DNA of 64,000 nucleotides, taken from the NCBI RefSeq assembly GCF_050753385.1, contig NZ_JBLZFZ010000027.1, forward strand, positions 1-64,000. The letters are read 5' to 3'. The notes under the pieces were generated by a model. The model did no database searches. It saw only the letters and a program-made list of their open reading frames with translations, and was not told where the DNA came from. Each line of letters starts with the position of its first letter. The stretch's first letter is position 1. The translations under genes and the position numbers were made by a program. Source of the DNA: Pantanalinema rosaneae. GTDB lineage: Bacteria > Cyanobacteriota > Cyanobacteriia > Leptolyngbyales > Leptolyngbyaceae. Positions 18,601 to 25,492 of this stretch are shown here, piece after piece.

Positions 18601-19264
18601 GCCTGATCAGCCGCACTATCGCATCCTGGTGGTCGATGATCAGGCCGAAAATCGGTTGTTGTTAGTCAAATTGTTGGAACAACTGGGCTTACCCGTGTAT
18701 GAAGCCGCGACTGGAGAAGAAGCGATGGCGTTGTGGCAGCAATGGCAGCCTGACCTGATCTGGATGGATATGTGCTTGCCGGGGTTGAGTGGCTATGAAA
18801 CGACTCGTCACATTCGCGCCTTAGAACGGGACAGATCGCGTCTGCCTACCGTGATCATCGCCCTGACCGCCCAAGCCTTACCGGATGATCGTACCCTTGC
18901 CCTGGCGGCTGGTTGTGATGACTACATCAGTAAGCCGTTCCAAGCCGAGACGCTATGGCAAAAAATGACAGAACATCTGGGAATGCAGTTGATTTATGCC
19001 GACGATCGTCCAGTTTCACCCGCCGATGGACAAGGGACGATGCAACCACCATTGACGGCTGCGGATCTGACCGTTATGCCGCCAGCATGGTTAGCTGCTC
19101 TATATCAGGCTTCAGTCCGGTGTCAGGATGAGGTGGTGAGACAATTACTTCAGCAAATTCCACTGGAACATGCGGCTTTGGCTCAGGAGCTAGAGAAACT
19201 GACCTATAACTTTAAGTTCGAGGTCATCATGGGCCTGACTAAGGTTTATAGTGACGGCGAATAG
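15665..19264 (+). CDS. Hybrid sensor histidine kinase (Cache-HAMP-PAS-PAS-HisKA-HATPase-REC)
   Basis: This large two-component sensor has 1199 residues. Order: membrane helix (about 20-40), periplasmic Cache sensor, second helix (about 355-380), HAMP, two PAS domains (about 445-705), HisKA with the phosphorylated His in FLANMSHELRTPLN (about 731), HATPase with NLLSNAIKF and GTGLGLTISRRL, and a receiver with ILVVDDQAENR, phospho-Asp in LIWMDMCLPG and Lys in SKPF. The last 60 residues resemble the helical tail found after receivers in many cyanobacterial hybrid kinases and may act as a phosphotransfer or dimer element. Start is GTG 15665. No partner regulator lies adjacent. The sensor half is paralogous to the preceding cyclase. 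Confidence 0.93.
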   Translation: MTTSSWFRLLRHPIPLRFALVIPFVLQTVGVVALVGYLCYRSGHQATADLANQLMRETGDRVHNNLDSHFSLIESVTEMNAALVKQGILDADDLARLQTYFVQQTQTFPALSIVGVTNTAGDFISVQRLTPERMVIRKVDTTASRGFYRYFADQNGENLQLQDIRTDFDPHNDPPGNSLYKAIQATQNDQWYLIVSLAKGKDRPEIHLCYTAPLVNAQNQFLGTTGATNALTKVGDFLANLNISTNGQVFLLERNGLLIATSTGEVPFEQQPEQNLAKNVNAHRRRLSVIHSQNAITRATADVLLNQNQSFEQITQPQSLQFTVNSDRYFAQVVPFRGKLDWLIVVVVPEADFMDEIHANLRQTLLLSGLALVVAIASGLAIAHHVSVRIVRMEQASQTLAAGDLTQQLPTDSSIAEVQGLAMSFNRMADQLRQLFQRQVEAEATRQSEARFQQLAAAVPGMIYTYAQYADGGYGFEYVSSASQTILELEPAQIVADVNTVFDQIHPDDRPSHRAAVLHSTATLEPFTFAFRNITPSGQLKWLEANSRPLRQEDGTLVWYGILLDVSDRKQLEEALRRSEAKIRAILDSTIAAIASMRVFQDGHWQIDHTSAGCELLSGYTSKELAQDNTLWVSRIEPDDWQAIVAQVFASIFAEQTATYEYRFRCQDGSRRWISQTNNSCWDAAQQCWVVTAVSVDITDRKQAEQELQRAKEAAEAANQAKSTFLANMSHELRTPLNVILGFTQLLQRHSRSTDDRTYLQLIQTNGQHLLKLINQVLDLAKVEAGKLTLEQQPIDLFSQLRSLPDMFGDRCDRQGLQFYLDILPGVPQYIVADGQKLHQVLLNLLSNAIKFTDAGSVTLRVEVVESAKTSLLPASDHDRESLICLLFQVQDTGIGIATQELERIFDAFSQTVAGQTAQEGTGLGLTISRRLVQLMGGELTVASGLGQGSTFQFTLPVTPEIAAPIPAAGRDRVVIGLAPDQPHYRILVVDDQAENRLLLVKLLEQLGLPVYEAATGEEAMALWQQWQPDLIWMDMCLPGLSGYETTRHIRALERDRSRLPTVIIALTAQALPDDRTLALAAGCDDYISKPFQAETLWQKMTEHLGMQLIYADDRPVSPADGQGTMQPPLTAADLTVMPPAWLAALYQASVRCQDEVVRQLLQQIPLEHAALAQELEKLTYNFKFEVIMGLTKVYSDGE

Positions 19265-19368
19265 CTGCCTGTCACTTCAGTATGGAAACTTGAGGTGATA
19301 AATCGGTAGCCCAAACCGAGGCAATCAAAGAGTTGACAATCCCCAGTTTGGGTAGGTAATAGGTATGC

Positions 19369-21114
19369 CTAAAGATATGAAGCGGTTAACTGCACATCCG
19401 CATGGTGCCAAGCGGTTTCAAACCGGGTGCGGACTGCCTCAGCCGCCTCGGTTTTGCCCTGAGCTTGTAAGCTAGCCGCTAGACCAAACAATGACCAGCC
19501 ATTTTCAGGATATCGAGCTAAATCCTCCCGGTAAATGGTTTCCGCCTCGGCGGGACGTTGTGCCTGTAACAACACCCCACCTAAGGTTTGCCGAACGGGA
19601 GAATGCCATGCTTGCGGTTCGACATACTTGAGCGTATCTTCTAAGGCGATCGCGGCCTGCAAGTCCTGAATCGCGGCATCATAGTTGCCCTGGGCGGCAG
19701 CGAGTTCGCCAGACAACACCTGGGCAGCGAGTTGTAATAGCGTGGCGGCGGAATTGCTTTCAATCTTCACCGATTTCAGTTGGGGGTCTGCCGCGATCGT
19801 GCGTAACTGCTGCAACTCTTTCATGCCTGCCTGGAGGTTTCCAGTGGCTCGGAAGGCAGTGCCTCGGGCAAAATGCCACACTCCCCGTGGATAGGGCAGA
19901 TTGTTAGTTGGAGCCGTTGTCGCTAAAATCTCATCCCACTTGCCAAATTTAACCCAGGTATAGAGTGGAGTTGCCGCATGATGCTGTAATGTGCCCTGGC
20001 GTGAGTTTTCGCTTAACTGGCGATCGGCATTTGTGGCAATCTGTTGAGCCGCCTCCAGTGCCACTTGACCTTCTCCTCCCATCATGGCGGCGACCCAGAG
20101 AAAGTGATAGTTGTGGGGAGCATACAGTCTGGTTAGGTACTGACTTTGCACAGGACAGGTTTTGGCATACTCCTGATCTGCTTTGACCGCCTGCTGGTTG
20201 GCAACGACAGCATTGTGATATTGACCGAGTTGAATCTGGATATGGGAGGGCATGTGCAGTAAATGTCCGGCTCCAGGGACAAGGGTTTTGAGCCGATCGG
20301 CATGGGGGACGGCTTGCTCCGGTTGCGGCGAGGCTTCGACGGCATGAATGTAGTAGTGATTGGCTCCCGGATGGTTGACGTTCAGCGTTAAGGCGGACTC
20401 CAGGGCTTTGAGAATTTCCACTGTCTCGGGCTTGGGCTGACTGCCATTCCAGTAATACCAGGGAGTCGTATTCATTAAGGCTTCGGCAAATAGCGTCGCG
20501 GCATCCGGATCGTTGGGATACTGTTGGGCAACCTGTCGCATGGCATCGGCATAAGCACGATCGAGCGGACGACGATCGGCGGGGGGATTTTGCACATAGC
20601 GAGTGGCTAATGCCTCAACATAGGCTCGTTCCTCGGTCGGGGCGGTTTGGCTCAGCGATCGCGCCGTCTGAAGGGCTTGCCACGCTTCTGTTGCCCCCTG
20701 CTGGGACATGCCCGCATTAATGTGAGGCCCCAGGGCTAGGGCTAAGCCCCAATGACACATGGTACAGGTCTGATCCAGGCGAATCGCTTCTCGAAAGGCG
20801 CGGGCTGCTTCTGGGTGATTAAACCCATAGACTAAGGTCAGTCCTTGATCAAAATACTGTTGCGCCTGGGGCGATCGCGTCGTGATCGGATGATGATAGT
20901 CGCCCAGGTTGTCAAACAACACCACGGGGCAGGCAGATTGGGGATCGGTCGATCGTTGGGCAGTTGTGAGCGAGGCAGGGAGTTCGGCACACATCGCCTG
21001 ATCGGAATTCAGTGAGCAAATCATGCCCAGCCAGTGAGATGGACTGCTCACAAACGTCAGGATCACAGCCGCGAAACCAATGAGCCAAAACCGGAATCGG
21101 CGAATGATCGACAT
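19369..21114 (-). CDS. Secreted TPR protein with a CxxCH motif
   Basis: This 581-residue protein has an N-terminal signal or membrane segment (RFWLIGFAAVILTFVSS) and many tetratricopeptide repeats: FDQGLTLVYGFNHPEAARAFREAI, LGQYHNAVVANQQAV, AAQGNYDAAIQDLQAAIAL and others. TPRs bind proteins, so an exported scaffold role is likely. At residues 117-121 it has CTMCH, the form of a covalent c-type haem site, within CTMCHWGLALALGPHINAG. This block is conserved in related bacterial TPR proteins. Whether haem is attached is unknown; additional Cys at 33, 42 and 62 exist. It is monocistronic and convergent with the hybrid kinase. Confidence 0.8.
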   Translation of the reverse strand: MSIIRRFRFWLIGFAAVILTFVSSPSHWLGMICSLNSDQAMCAELPASLTTAQRSTDPQSACPVVLFDNLGDYHHPITTRSPQAQQYFDQGLTLVYGFNHPEAARAFREAIRLDQTCTMCHWGLALALGPHINAGMSQQGATEAWQALQTARSLSQTAPTEERAYVEALATRYVQNPPADRRPLDRAYADAMRQVAQQYPNDPDAATLFAEALMNTTPWYYWNGSQPKPETVEILKALESALTLNVNHPGANHYYIHAVEASPQPEQAVPHADRLKTLVPGAGHLLHMPSHIQIQLGQYHNAVVANQQAVKADQEYAKTCPVQSQYLTRLYAPHNYHFLWVAAMMGGEGQVALEAAQQIATNADRQLSENSRQGTLQHHAATPLYTWVKFGKWDEILATTAPTNNLPYPRGVWHFARGTAFRATGNLQAGMKELQQLRTIAADPQLKSVKIESNSAATLLQLAAQVLSGELAAAQGNYDAAIQDLQAAIALEDTLKYVEPQAWHSPVRQTLGGVLLQAQRPAEAETIYREDLARYPENGWSLFGLAASLQAQGKTEAAEAVRTRFETAWHHADVQLTASYL

Positions 21115-21373
21115 GGTTTTACTAAATTAATTTATCGAATAGCTTGACTGAGTGATGTGACAAAGATGTGTAACTGATGTCACAATGGCTGTCTGTGATC
21201 GCTAACTAGAACTGAAGTTCTAGATCGATGGGATTTCGAGCGGCACGATCGCTAACATCAATGCATTTTCTGCAACTCAAAACAGTCTGGTTTCGGAATT
21301 AAGTCAAGGTATTAAACCAAAATTGGTCGGGATCAATCACTATTTGGATTGATCCTAACTGTTAAACCTTACC

Positions 21374-22246
21374 TTAGTTTTGGACGAGGGCTAATTTTCG
21401 CAAACTGGTTAAATTCGGTTCGCCGGGTAGCTCTGTGGCATAAACTTCGCAGGAATTATTCGGGCTTTCAATCAATTTCACTTTATGGAGTTGTGCCCCA
21501 ATTTGCCGGATCGGTTCTTGCAACAAATCTCGAATATGTACCGCGATATTTTCGGCGGTAGGAACGACCTGAGTAAAGTAAGGAATATCCTTATTCAAAA
21601 AGGTGTGATCAAAGGGTTCTACGACATAATTATCGATCGCGGTTTGAAAGGCAGCTAGATCTGCAATCATGCCTGTGTGGGGATCGATTTCGCCTTTGAT
21701 CGTGACTTCTAGATGGTAGTTATGACCATGCCCGTTCGGGCGGGCACACTTTCCATAAATGTCACAGTTCTCCTCATAACTGAGGTCAGGACGGGCAAGG
21801 CGATGGGCGGCACTGAAATGAGTGCTGATTGTGAGGTAAGCTTCCATATCGTTTCCGTAATAATCTGACCAGAGTTCGGGATGTTCAAACAGTTGAATAC
21901 GCACCAGGGGCAGGTGGGGGGATAACCGTTGCCAGATCACCCGCGCCATATTTTCCGTCGTCGGTAAGGTCTGCTGAAACTCTGTCCAAACCTCATTCAG
22001 GTAAGCAAAATCAAGCTGGCTTGTCACTTCCTGCTTAATCACCTGCTTAACATCTGACAGGTTCAACACCATGCCGTATTCATCTAGCTCACCTGCCATC
22101 GAGACATACAGGACATAGTTATGCCCATGTCCCGGAGAACGGGTACAGTCACCAAATCGCTCAATATTCTCGGCATCACTCAGTTCGGGCAGCCAGTAAC
22201 GGTGACTCGCTGAAAACTGAGCGCGACGATTGATAATGCACTTCAT
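21374..22246 (-). CDS. Tandem 6-carboxytetrahydropterin synthase-like (QueD/PTPS) protein
   Basis: Two PTPS/QueD domains are fused in 290 residues. QueD makes 6-carboxytetrahydropterin from dihydroneopterin triphosphate for queuosine; related PTPS enzymes make pterin cofactors. Each half has three zinc-ligand His (residues 15, 40, 42 and 148, 173, 175) and a catalytic Cys (34 and 167) in the C...GHGHNY context. The second half keeps the catalytic His in FDHTFLN (214). In the first half the aligned site reads LDFAYLN, so His is replaced by Phe 80. One active site is probably dead or altered. I chose ATG 22246, where homology starts; the upstream 25 codons look non-coding. Confidence 0.85.
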   Translation of the reverse strand: MKCIINRRAQFSASHRYWLPELSDAENIERFGDCTRSPGHGHNYVLYVSMAGELDEYGMVLNLSDVKQVIKQEVTSQLDFAYLNEVWTEFQQTLPTTENMARVIWQRLSPHLPLVRIQLFEHPELWSDYYGNDMEAYLTISTHFSAAHRLARPDLSYEENCDIYGKCARPNGHGHNYHLEVTIKGEIDPHTGMIADLAAFQTAIDNYVVEPFDHTFLNKDIPYFTQVVPTAENIAVHIRDLLQEPIRQIGAQLHKVKLIESPNNSCEVYATELPGEPNLTSLRKLALVQN

Positions 22247-22271
22247 AGGGGTTTCAGGGAAGGAGAGCGTA

Positions 22272-22303
22272 TTAAGTTCCGTAACGAACTTAAGCTTTTT
22301 TTT
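22272..22303 (+). terminator. Rightward hairpin plus T-run in the queD-like gene leader
   Basis: A perfect 8-bp stem TTAAGTTC / GAACTTAA with a six-base loop is followed after GC by eight T on the plus strand. It has the form of an intrinsic terminator reading right, yet no plus-strand gene ends here. It lies 26 bases upstream of the minus-strand queD-like start. It may end an antisense RNA or form a leader hairpin in the mRNA. Confidence 0.6.
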
Positions 22304-22369
22304 AGGATAGCCGATCGCCACCCTTAACCGCAGTGATCCGCTCCGTCCTCTTGTCCCTCTGCCGCAAGG

Positions 22370-22576
22370 CTAGTCTAACTTCAACGCATTCGCAGGCACT
22401 TCATCCCACGACTCCACCGTCCGGAGCCGCGCTACCCACCCATCTGCCTTTTGGTCATCGGATAGATTACTTTTAAATGTCTCATGACAATCCTGGGCTT
22501 GAGACTCATCGCAGCAGGCGATACAGGAGTACAGAATCCCAGATGGATCAAATTGCTCGTTTACCCAAATTGGCAT
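22370..22576 (-). CDS. Small hypothetical protein, 68 residues
   Basis: I do not recognise this protein. It begins MPIWVNEQFDPSGILYSCIACCDESQAQDC and ends WDEVPANALKLD. It is acidic, has four Cys in a C..CC......C arrangement, and lacks a signal or membrane segment. The composition and codon use look like a real cyanobacterial gene. Four close Cys could bind metal. A TTG three codons upstream (22585) is in frame, but ATG 22576 is preferred. It precedes the queD-like gene on the same strand with a 123-base gap that contains the rightward terminator. Confidence 0.55.
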   Translation of the reverse strand: MPIWVNEQFDPSGILYSCIACCDESQAQDCHETFKSNLSDDQKADGWVARLRTVESWDEVPANALKLD

Positions 22577-22803
22577 GACTCTCAATCCTTGTCAGCGAAC
22601 CCTTGGTCTTCCAGAATGCCACAGTTCAACGCTTTTGCATAATGCTCCGAGGCATGATCCCAAATTTTATCTCTCTAGAGCAATTAGCATTGTGGGGGCA
22701 GTGGGAATGCTCATCCCCACGATGGTCGTTGGTGTAGGCGAAGCGGTGTATGGTGAAAAGGTTGCTCTCGGGGACTGGGAACGCCCCGTATTGACATGGC
22801 GAA

Positions 22804-23928
22804 ATGAGTATGAAGCACTTAGTTCCACTACTGCTCTTGATGTTTGTGCCCATTTCGATCGCGGCGGACTGGCTCCATTGGGGGACAACTGCCGTATTTG
22901 TCACCTCCGCCCTGGCGATCGTGCCGTTAGCCATCTGGTTGAGTACAGCCACCGAGAAGGTAGCGGTCGTAACGGGTCCGAATGTGGGGGGGTTAGTAAA
23001 TGCGATTTTTGGCAATGCGACGGAGTTAATTATTGCGCTAGTGGCGCTCCGCGCTGGATTGGTCGATATCGTGGAAGCCAGCATCACGGGCACAATTTTG
23101 AGCGATCTGTTACTGCTGTTGGGATTAGCTATGTTAACGGGTGGGCTACGCTATCGAGAGCAGGAATTTCAACCCATTCTGACTAAGGTGAATGGTTCCT
23201 CAATGACGCTGGCAGTAATTGCGATCGGGCTACCAACCCTTGTGATTTGGACATCTGACATTGTGGATACCGCGATCGTTCGGAATCTGTCATTGGCAAC
23301 TGCCAGTGTATTAATTGTGGTTTATGGTTTAACGTTGTTATTTTCTCTCAAAACCCATAGTTATTTATATCAAGTGGGTCTGGCAGATGAAGACTCCGAG
23401 GCTTCTACTGAAGCGGTGAGCAAACAGCCCAAAGGCTCGAAGCTATGGTTTTGGATTGGTGTGCTACTGCTATCCACGATCGCGATCGCCTTTGAGTCCG
23501 ATCTATTTGTGGGCGTGGTGGAATTAGAAACCCAGCAGTTAGGGCTAACTCCATTATTTACTGGGGTGATTCTCATTCCTTTTATTAGTGACGTGGCGGG
23601 TTATGTGACTGTCGTGCGATTAGCGATGAAAAATCAAATGGATTTATCAGTGGCTACGGCAACCGGAGATAGTTTGCTAGTCGCTTTATTTGTGGCTCCA
23701 GTCCTGGTGTTTGTCGGGCAATTTGTGATGGGGCAACCGATCGATCTCAACTTTAATCCCTTTGAAGTCGCGGCATTAGCGATCGCAGTGACGGTCACAA
23801 ATATTGTCAGTTCTGAAGGGCGGTCTAATTGGTTAGATGGCGCATTGTTGTTAGCGACTTATTTAATTTTAGGAGTCGCATTCTACTACCATCCTCCGGC
23901 TGGAATTGGCTTACTTAGTGGGCAATGA
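22804..23928 (+). CDS. Ca2+/H+ antiporter-like protein (CaCA/CAX family)
   Basis: This integral membrane cation/proton exchanger homologue has 374 residues, about eleven hydrophobic helices and an acidic cytoplasmic loop (LADEDSEASTEAVSK) between two halves. The first alpha repeat is nearly canonical: GLVNAIFGNATELIIALVALRAG, with its essential Glu. In the second half the usual GxAAE(H/Y)VTAV signature reads ISDVAGYVTVV, so the expected Glu is Gly. Nearby GSS is GDS, and SNLLL of the first half is SDLLL. Family membership is firm; calcium transport activity is uncertain given these changes. ATG codons at 22804 and 22810 are both usable. Its stop is five bases from that of the convergent GNAT gene. 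Confidence 0.85.
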   Translation: MSMKHLVPLLLLMFVPISIAADWLHWGTTAVFVTSALAIVPLAIWLSTATEKVAVVTGPNVGGLVNAIFGNATELIIALVALRAGLVDIVEASITGTILSDLLLLLGLAMLTGGLRYREQEFQPILTKVNGSSMTLAVIAIGLPTLVIWTSDIVDTAIVRNLSLATASVLIVVYGLTLLFSLKTHSYLYQVGLADEDSEASTEAVSKQPKGSKLWFWIGVLLLSTIAIAFESDLFVGVVELETQQLGLTPLFTGVILIPFISDVAGYVTVVRLAMKNQMDLSVATATGDSLLVALFVAPVLVFVGQFVMGQPIDLNFNPFEVAALAIAVTVTNIVSSEGRSNWLDGALLLATYLILGVAFYYHPPAGIGLLSGQ

Positions 23929-23933
23929 ACACT

Positions 23934-24434
23934 TTAGGAGTTGGTTAGTTGAGTCGTCGCTAATGCAGTTAAAGCAGTTCCTGTCACTCGGCAAATACGC
24001 CAGTCGGGTAGGATGTTGGCACCAATGCGTTGGTAAAAGTCGATCGCGGGTTGATTCCAATCCAAAACACTCCACTCCAGGCGACCACAGGCTTCAGCCA
24101 CAGCACGTTCTGCCAGACACGCTAGTAACCGTGTGGCAATACCCTGACGGCGATGTGCTGGTAACACAAACAGATCTTCCAGATAAATGCCCGGTTTGGT
24201 TAAGAAGGTGGAATAAGTATAGAAAAACAGAATATAGCCGACGATCTGGTTGTCCACTTCAGCCACGATCGCGTGAGCAAAGGCACGATCTCCAAACAAA
24301 TGTTGATGCAGTAATTCGGGATTTCCCGTGACCGTGTGAGATAGGTTTTCATACTCTGCCAGCGCTTGAATTAACTGGAATAAAGCTGGAATATCCTCTG
24401 GGATTGCTGAACGAACGATCGCTGTATTAGGCAT
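23934..24434 (-). CDS. GNAT family N-acetyltransferase
   Basis: This cytoplasmic acetyl-CoA-dependent acyltransferase has 166 residues. The fold is clear: an N-terminal IRSAIPEDIPALFQLIQALAEYE segment like that of diamine/spermidine N1-acetyltransferases, the central VGYILFFYTYSTFLTKPGIYLEDLFVLP strands, the acetyl-CoA-binding loop RRQGIATRLL, and a C-terminal WNQPAIDFYQRIGA motif. The GIYLEDLFV segment and length fit the spermine/spermidine acetyltransferase-like branch, but the substrate amine is not provable here. Confidence 0.88.
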   Translation of the reverse strand: MPNTAIVRSAIPEDIPALFQLIQALAEYENLSHTVTGNPELLHQHLFGDRAFAHAIVAEVDNQIVGYILFFYTYSTFLTKPGIYLEDLFVLPAHRRQGIATRLLACLAERAVAEACGRLEWSVLDWNQPAIDFYQRIGANILPDWRICRVTGTALTALATTQLTNS

Positions 24435-24478
24435 AATTAAAAAATTGGTTTATGCTCCATTCAGAAGTCCTATAGCTT

Positions 24479-25420
24479 TTATCCCTGCTTGATCTGCTGT
24501 AACCAATTCTCTACATCATTAGGATTAGAAAAATCTAGCAATGCCTCGACTAAATCTTTTAGTTTAAGTAAAGCTAATTGCTGTAATTGGGTTGCCATTT
24601 CAGATGGAATTTCTCCAATTCGACGGTTCAACAATCGCATAATTAAGGATAGAGCCTCTTCTTGCCTTCCAACTTGTTTTCCCTCGTGTAACCCCTGCTG
24701 TAACCCTTCTTCCATCCAGCTTGTAACAATTTGCATAATTACCTCTTTTGTGTCTGCTTCCATCCTATCAATCTCTGCTTGAAGTAAGCGATTTTCGGCT
24801 TGGTTTAAGCGGAGATAGGTGTCAACGAATCCAGAAATTAATTGCATTTTGGCACGATCGAGCCGTAGGGTTGCTAATAGCCGTAAACATTCGCACTTAA
24901 CCCGTAGCCGATCTGCCTCCACAATATTCATTTTTGCCATTAAAGCTGCGGCTACTGGATTCTGATATTGTAGAAAATCCCGCCAATTGAGTTGATTTAA
25001 CTGAATAACTTTATAGTGAAAATCGAGAACAATTTGATTTGGGAACTTAATCTGATGAGTATTATTCTGTAAAGTTTTAGGAGAATCGAAGGAGAGTAAG
25101 GCAATTGGGTAAATGGGCAAATCATATTTCTCATACAGTCGAGCGAAATAACGAAACATGCGTTTGTCAAAAGCTGATTGATGCTGGGCTTGGTGTTCTA
25201 AGTGGATCAAGAAAAAGGAATCCTGATTTTGAACCTTTGCCTTGACGAGTAAATCTGTTTCATACTTTTCTCCAGCCGTCACATCCGTAAAGACTTATTT
25301 GTCTAGAAACGTAATTGAATCTAGTTCTAAATACGTCACGATGTCGGGTAGAAATAACTCTAAGAAGTCTGAGAAAAAGGTGGTGAGAAGTTCTTTAAAT
25401 AAGCGATCGTGATCGATCAT
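24479..25420 (-). pseudogene. Rpn-family PD-(D/E)XK nuclease/transposase-like gene with one in-frame stop
   Basis: The long frame from 25282 to 24479 encodes most of an Rpn-type (YhgA-like, PDDEXK) protein: GEKYETDLLVKAKVQNQDSFFLIHLEHQ holds the nuclease core residues, and the C-terminus has the usual coiled region EGLQQGLHEGKQVGRQEEAL. Reading the same frame upstream restores the expected N-terminus from ATG 25420 (MIDHDRLFKELLTTFFSDFL, then LELDSITFLDK) with no frameshift. It is interrupted only by TAA at 25295-25297, codon 42, just before VFTDVTAGEKYE. One substitution (CAA or GAA to TAA) therefore separates it from an intact gene of about 313 residues. Rpn proteins promote RecA-independent recombination and spread as mobile or selfish genes. 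Confidence 0.88.
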
Positions 25421-25492
25421 AATGCAACAGGTCGTTAAGTCATTAGCCTAGAAATGCCTGTATTGTAGCGGAAGGTGTGAGAGGGCTAACCA

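Noticed and set aside
22575..23186. 203-codon plus-strand frame overlapping the antiporter gene
   Set aside because: Its second half lies in the wrong frame of a clear membrane-protein gene and its first half lies between genes.
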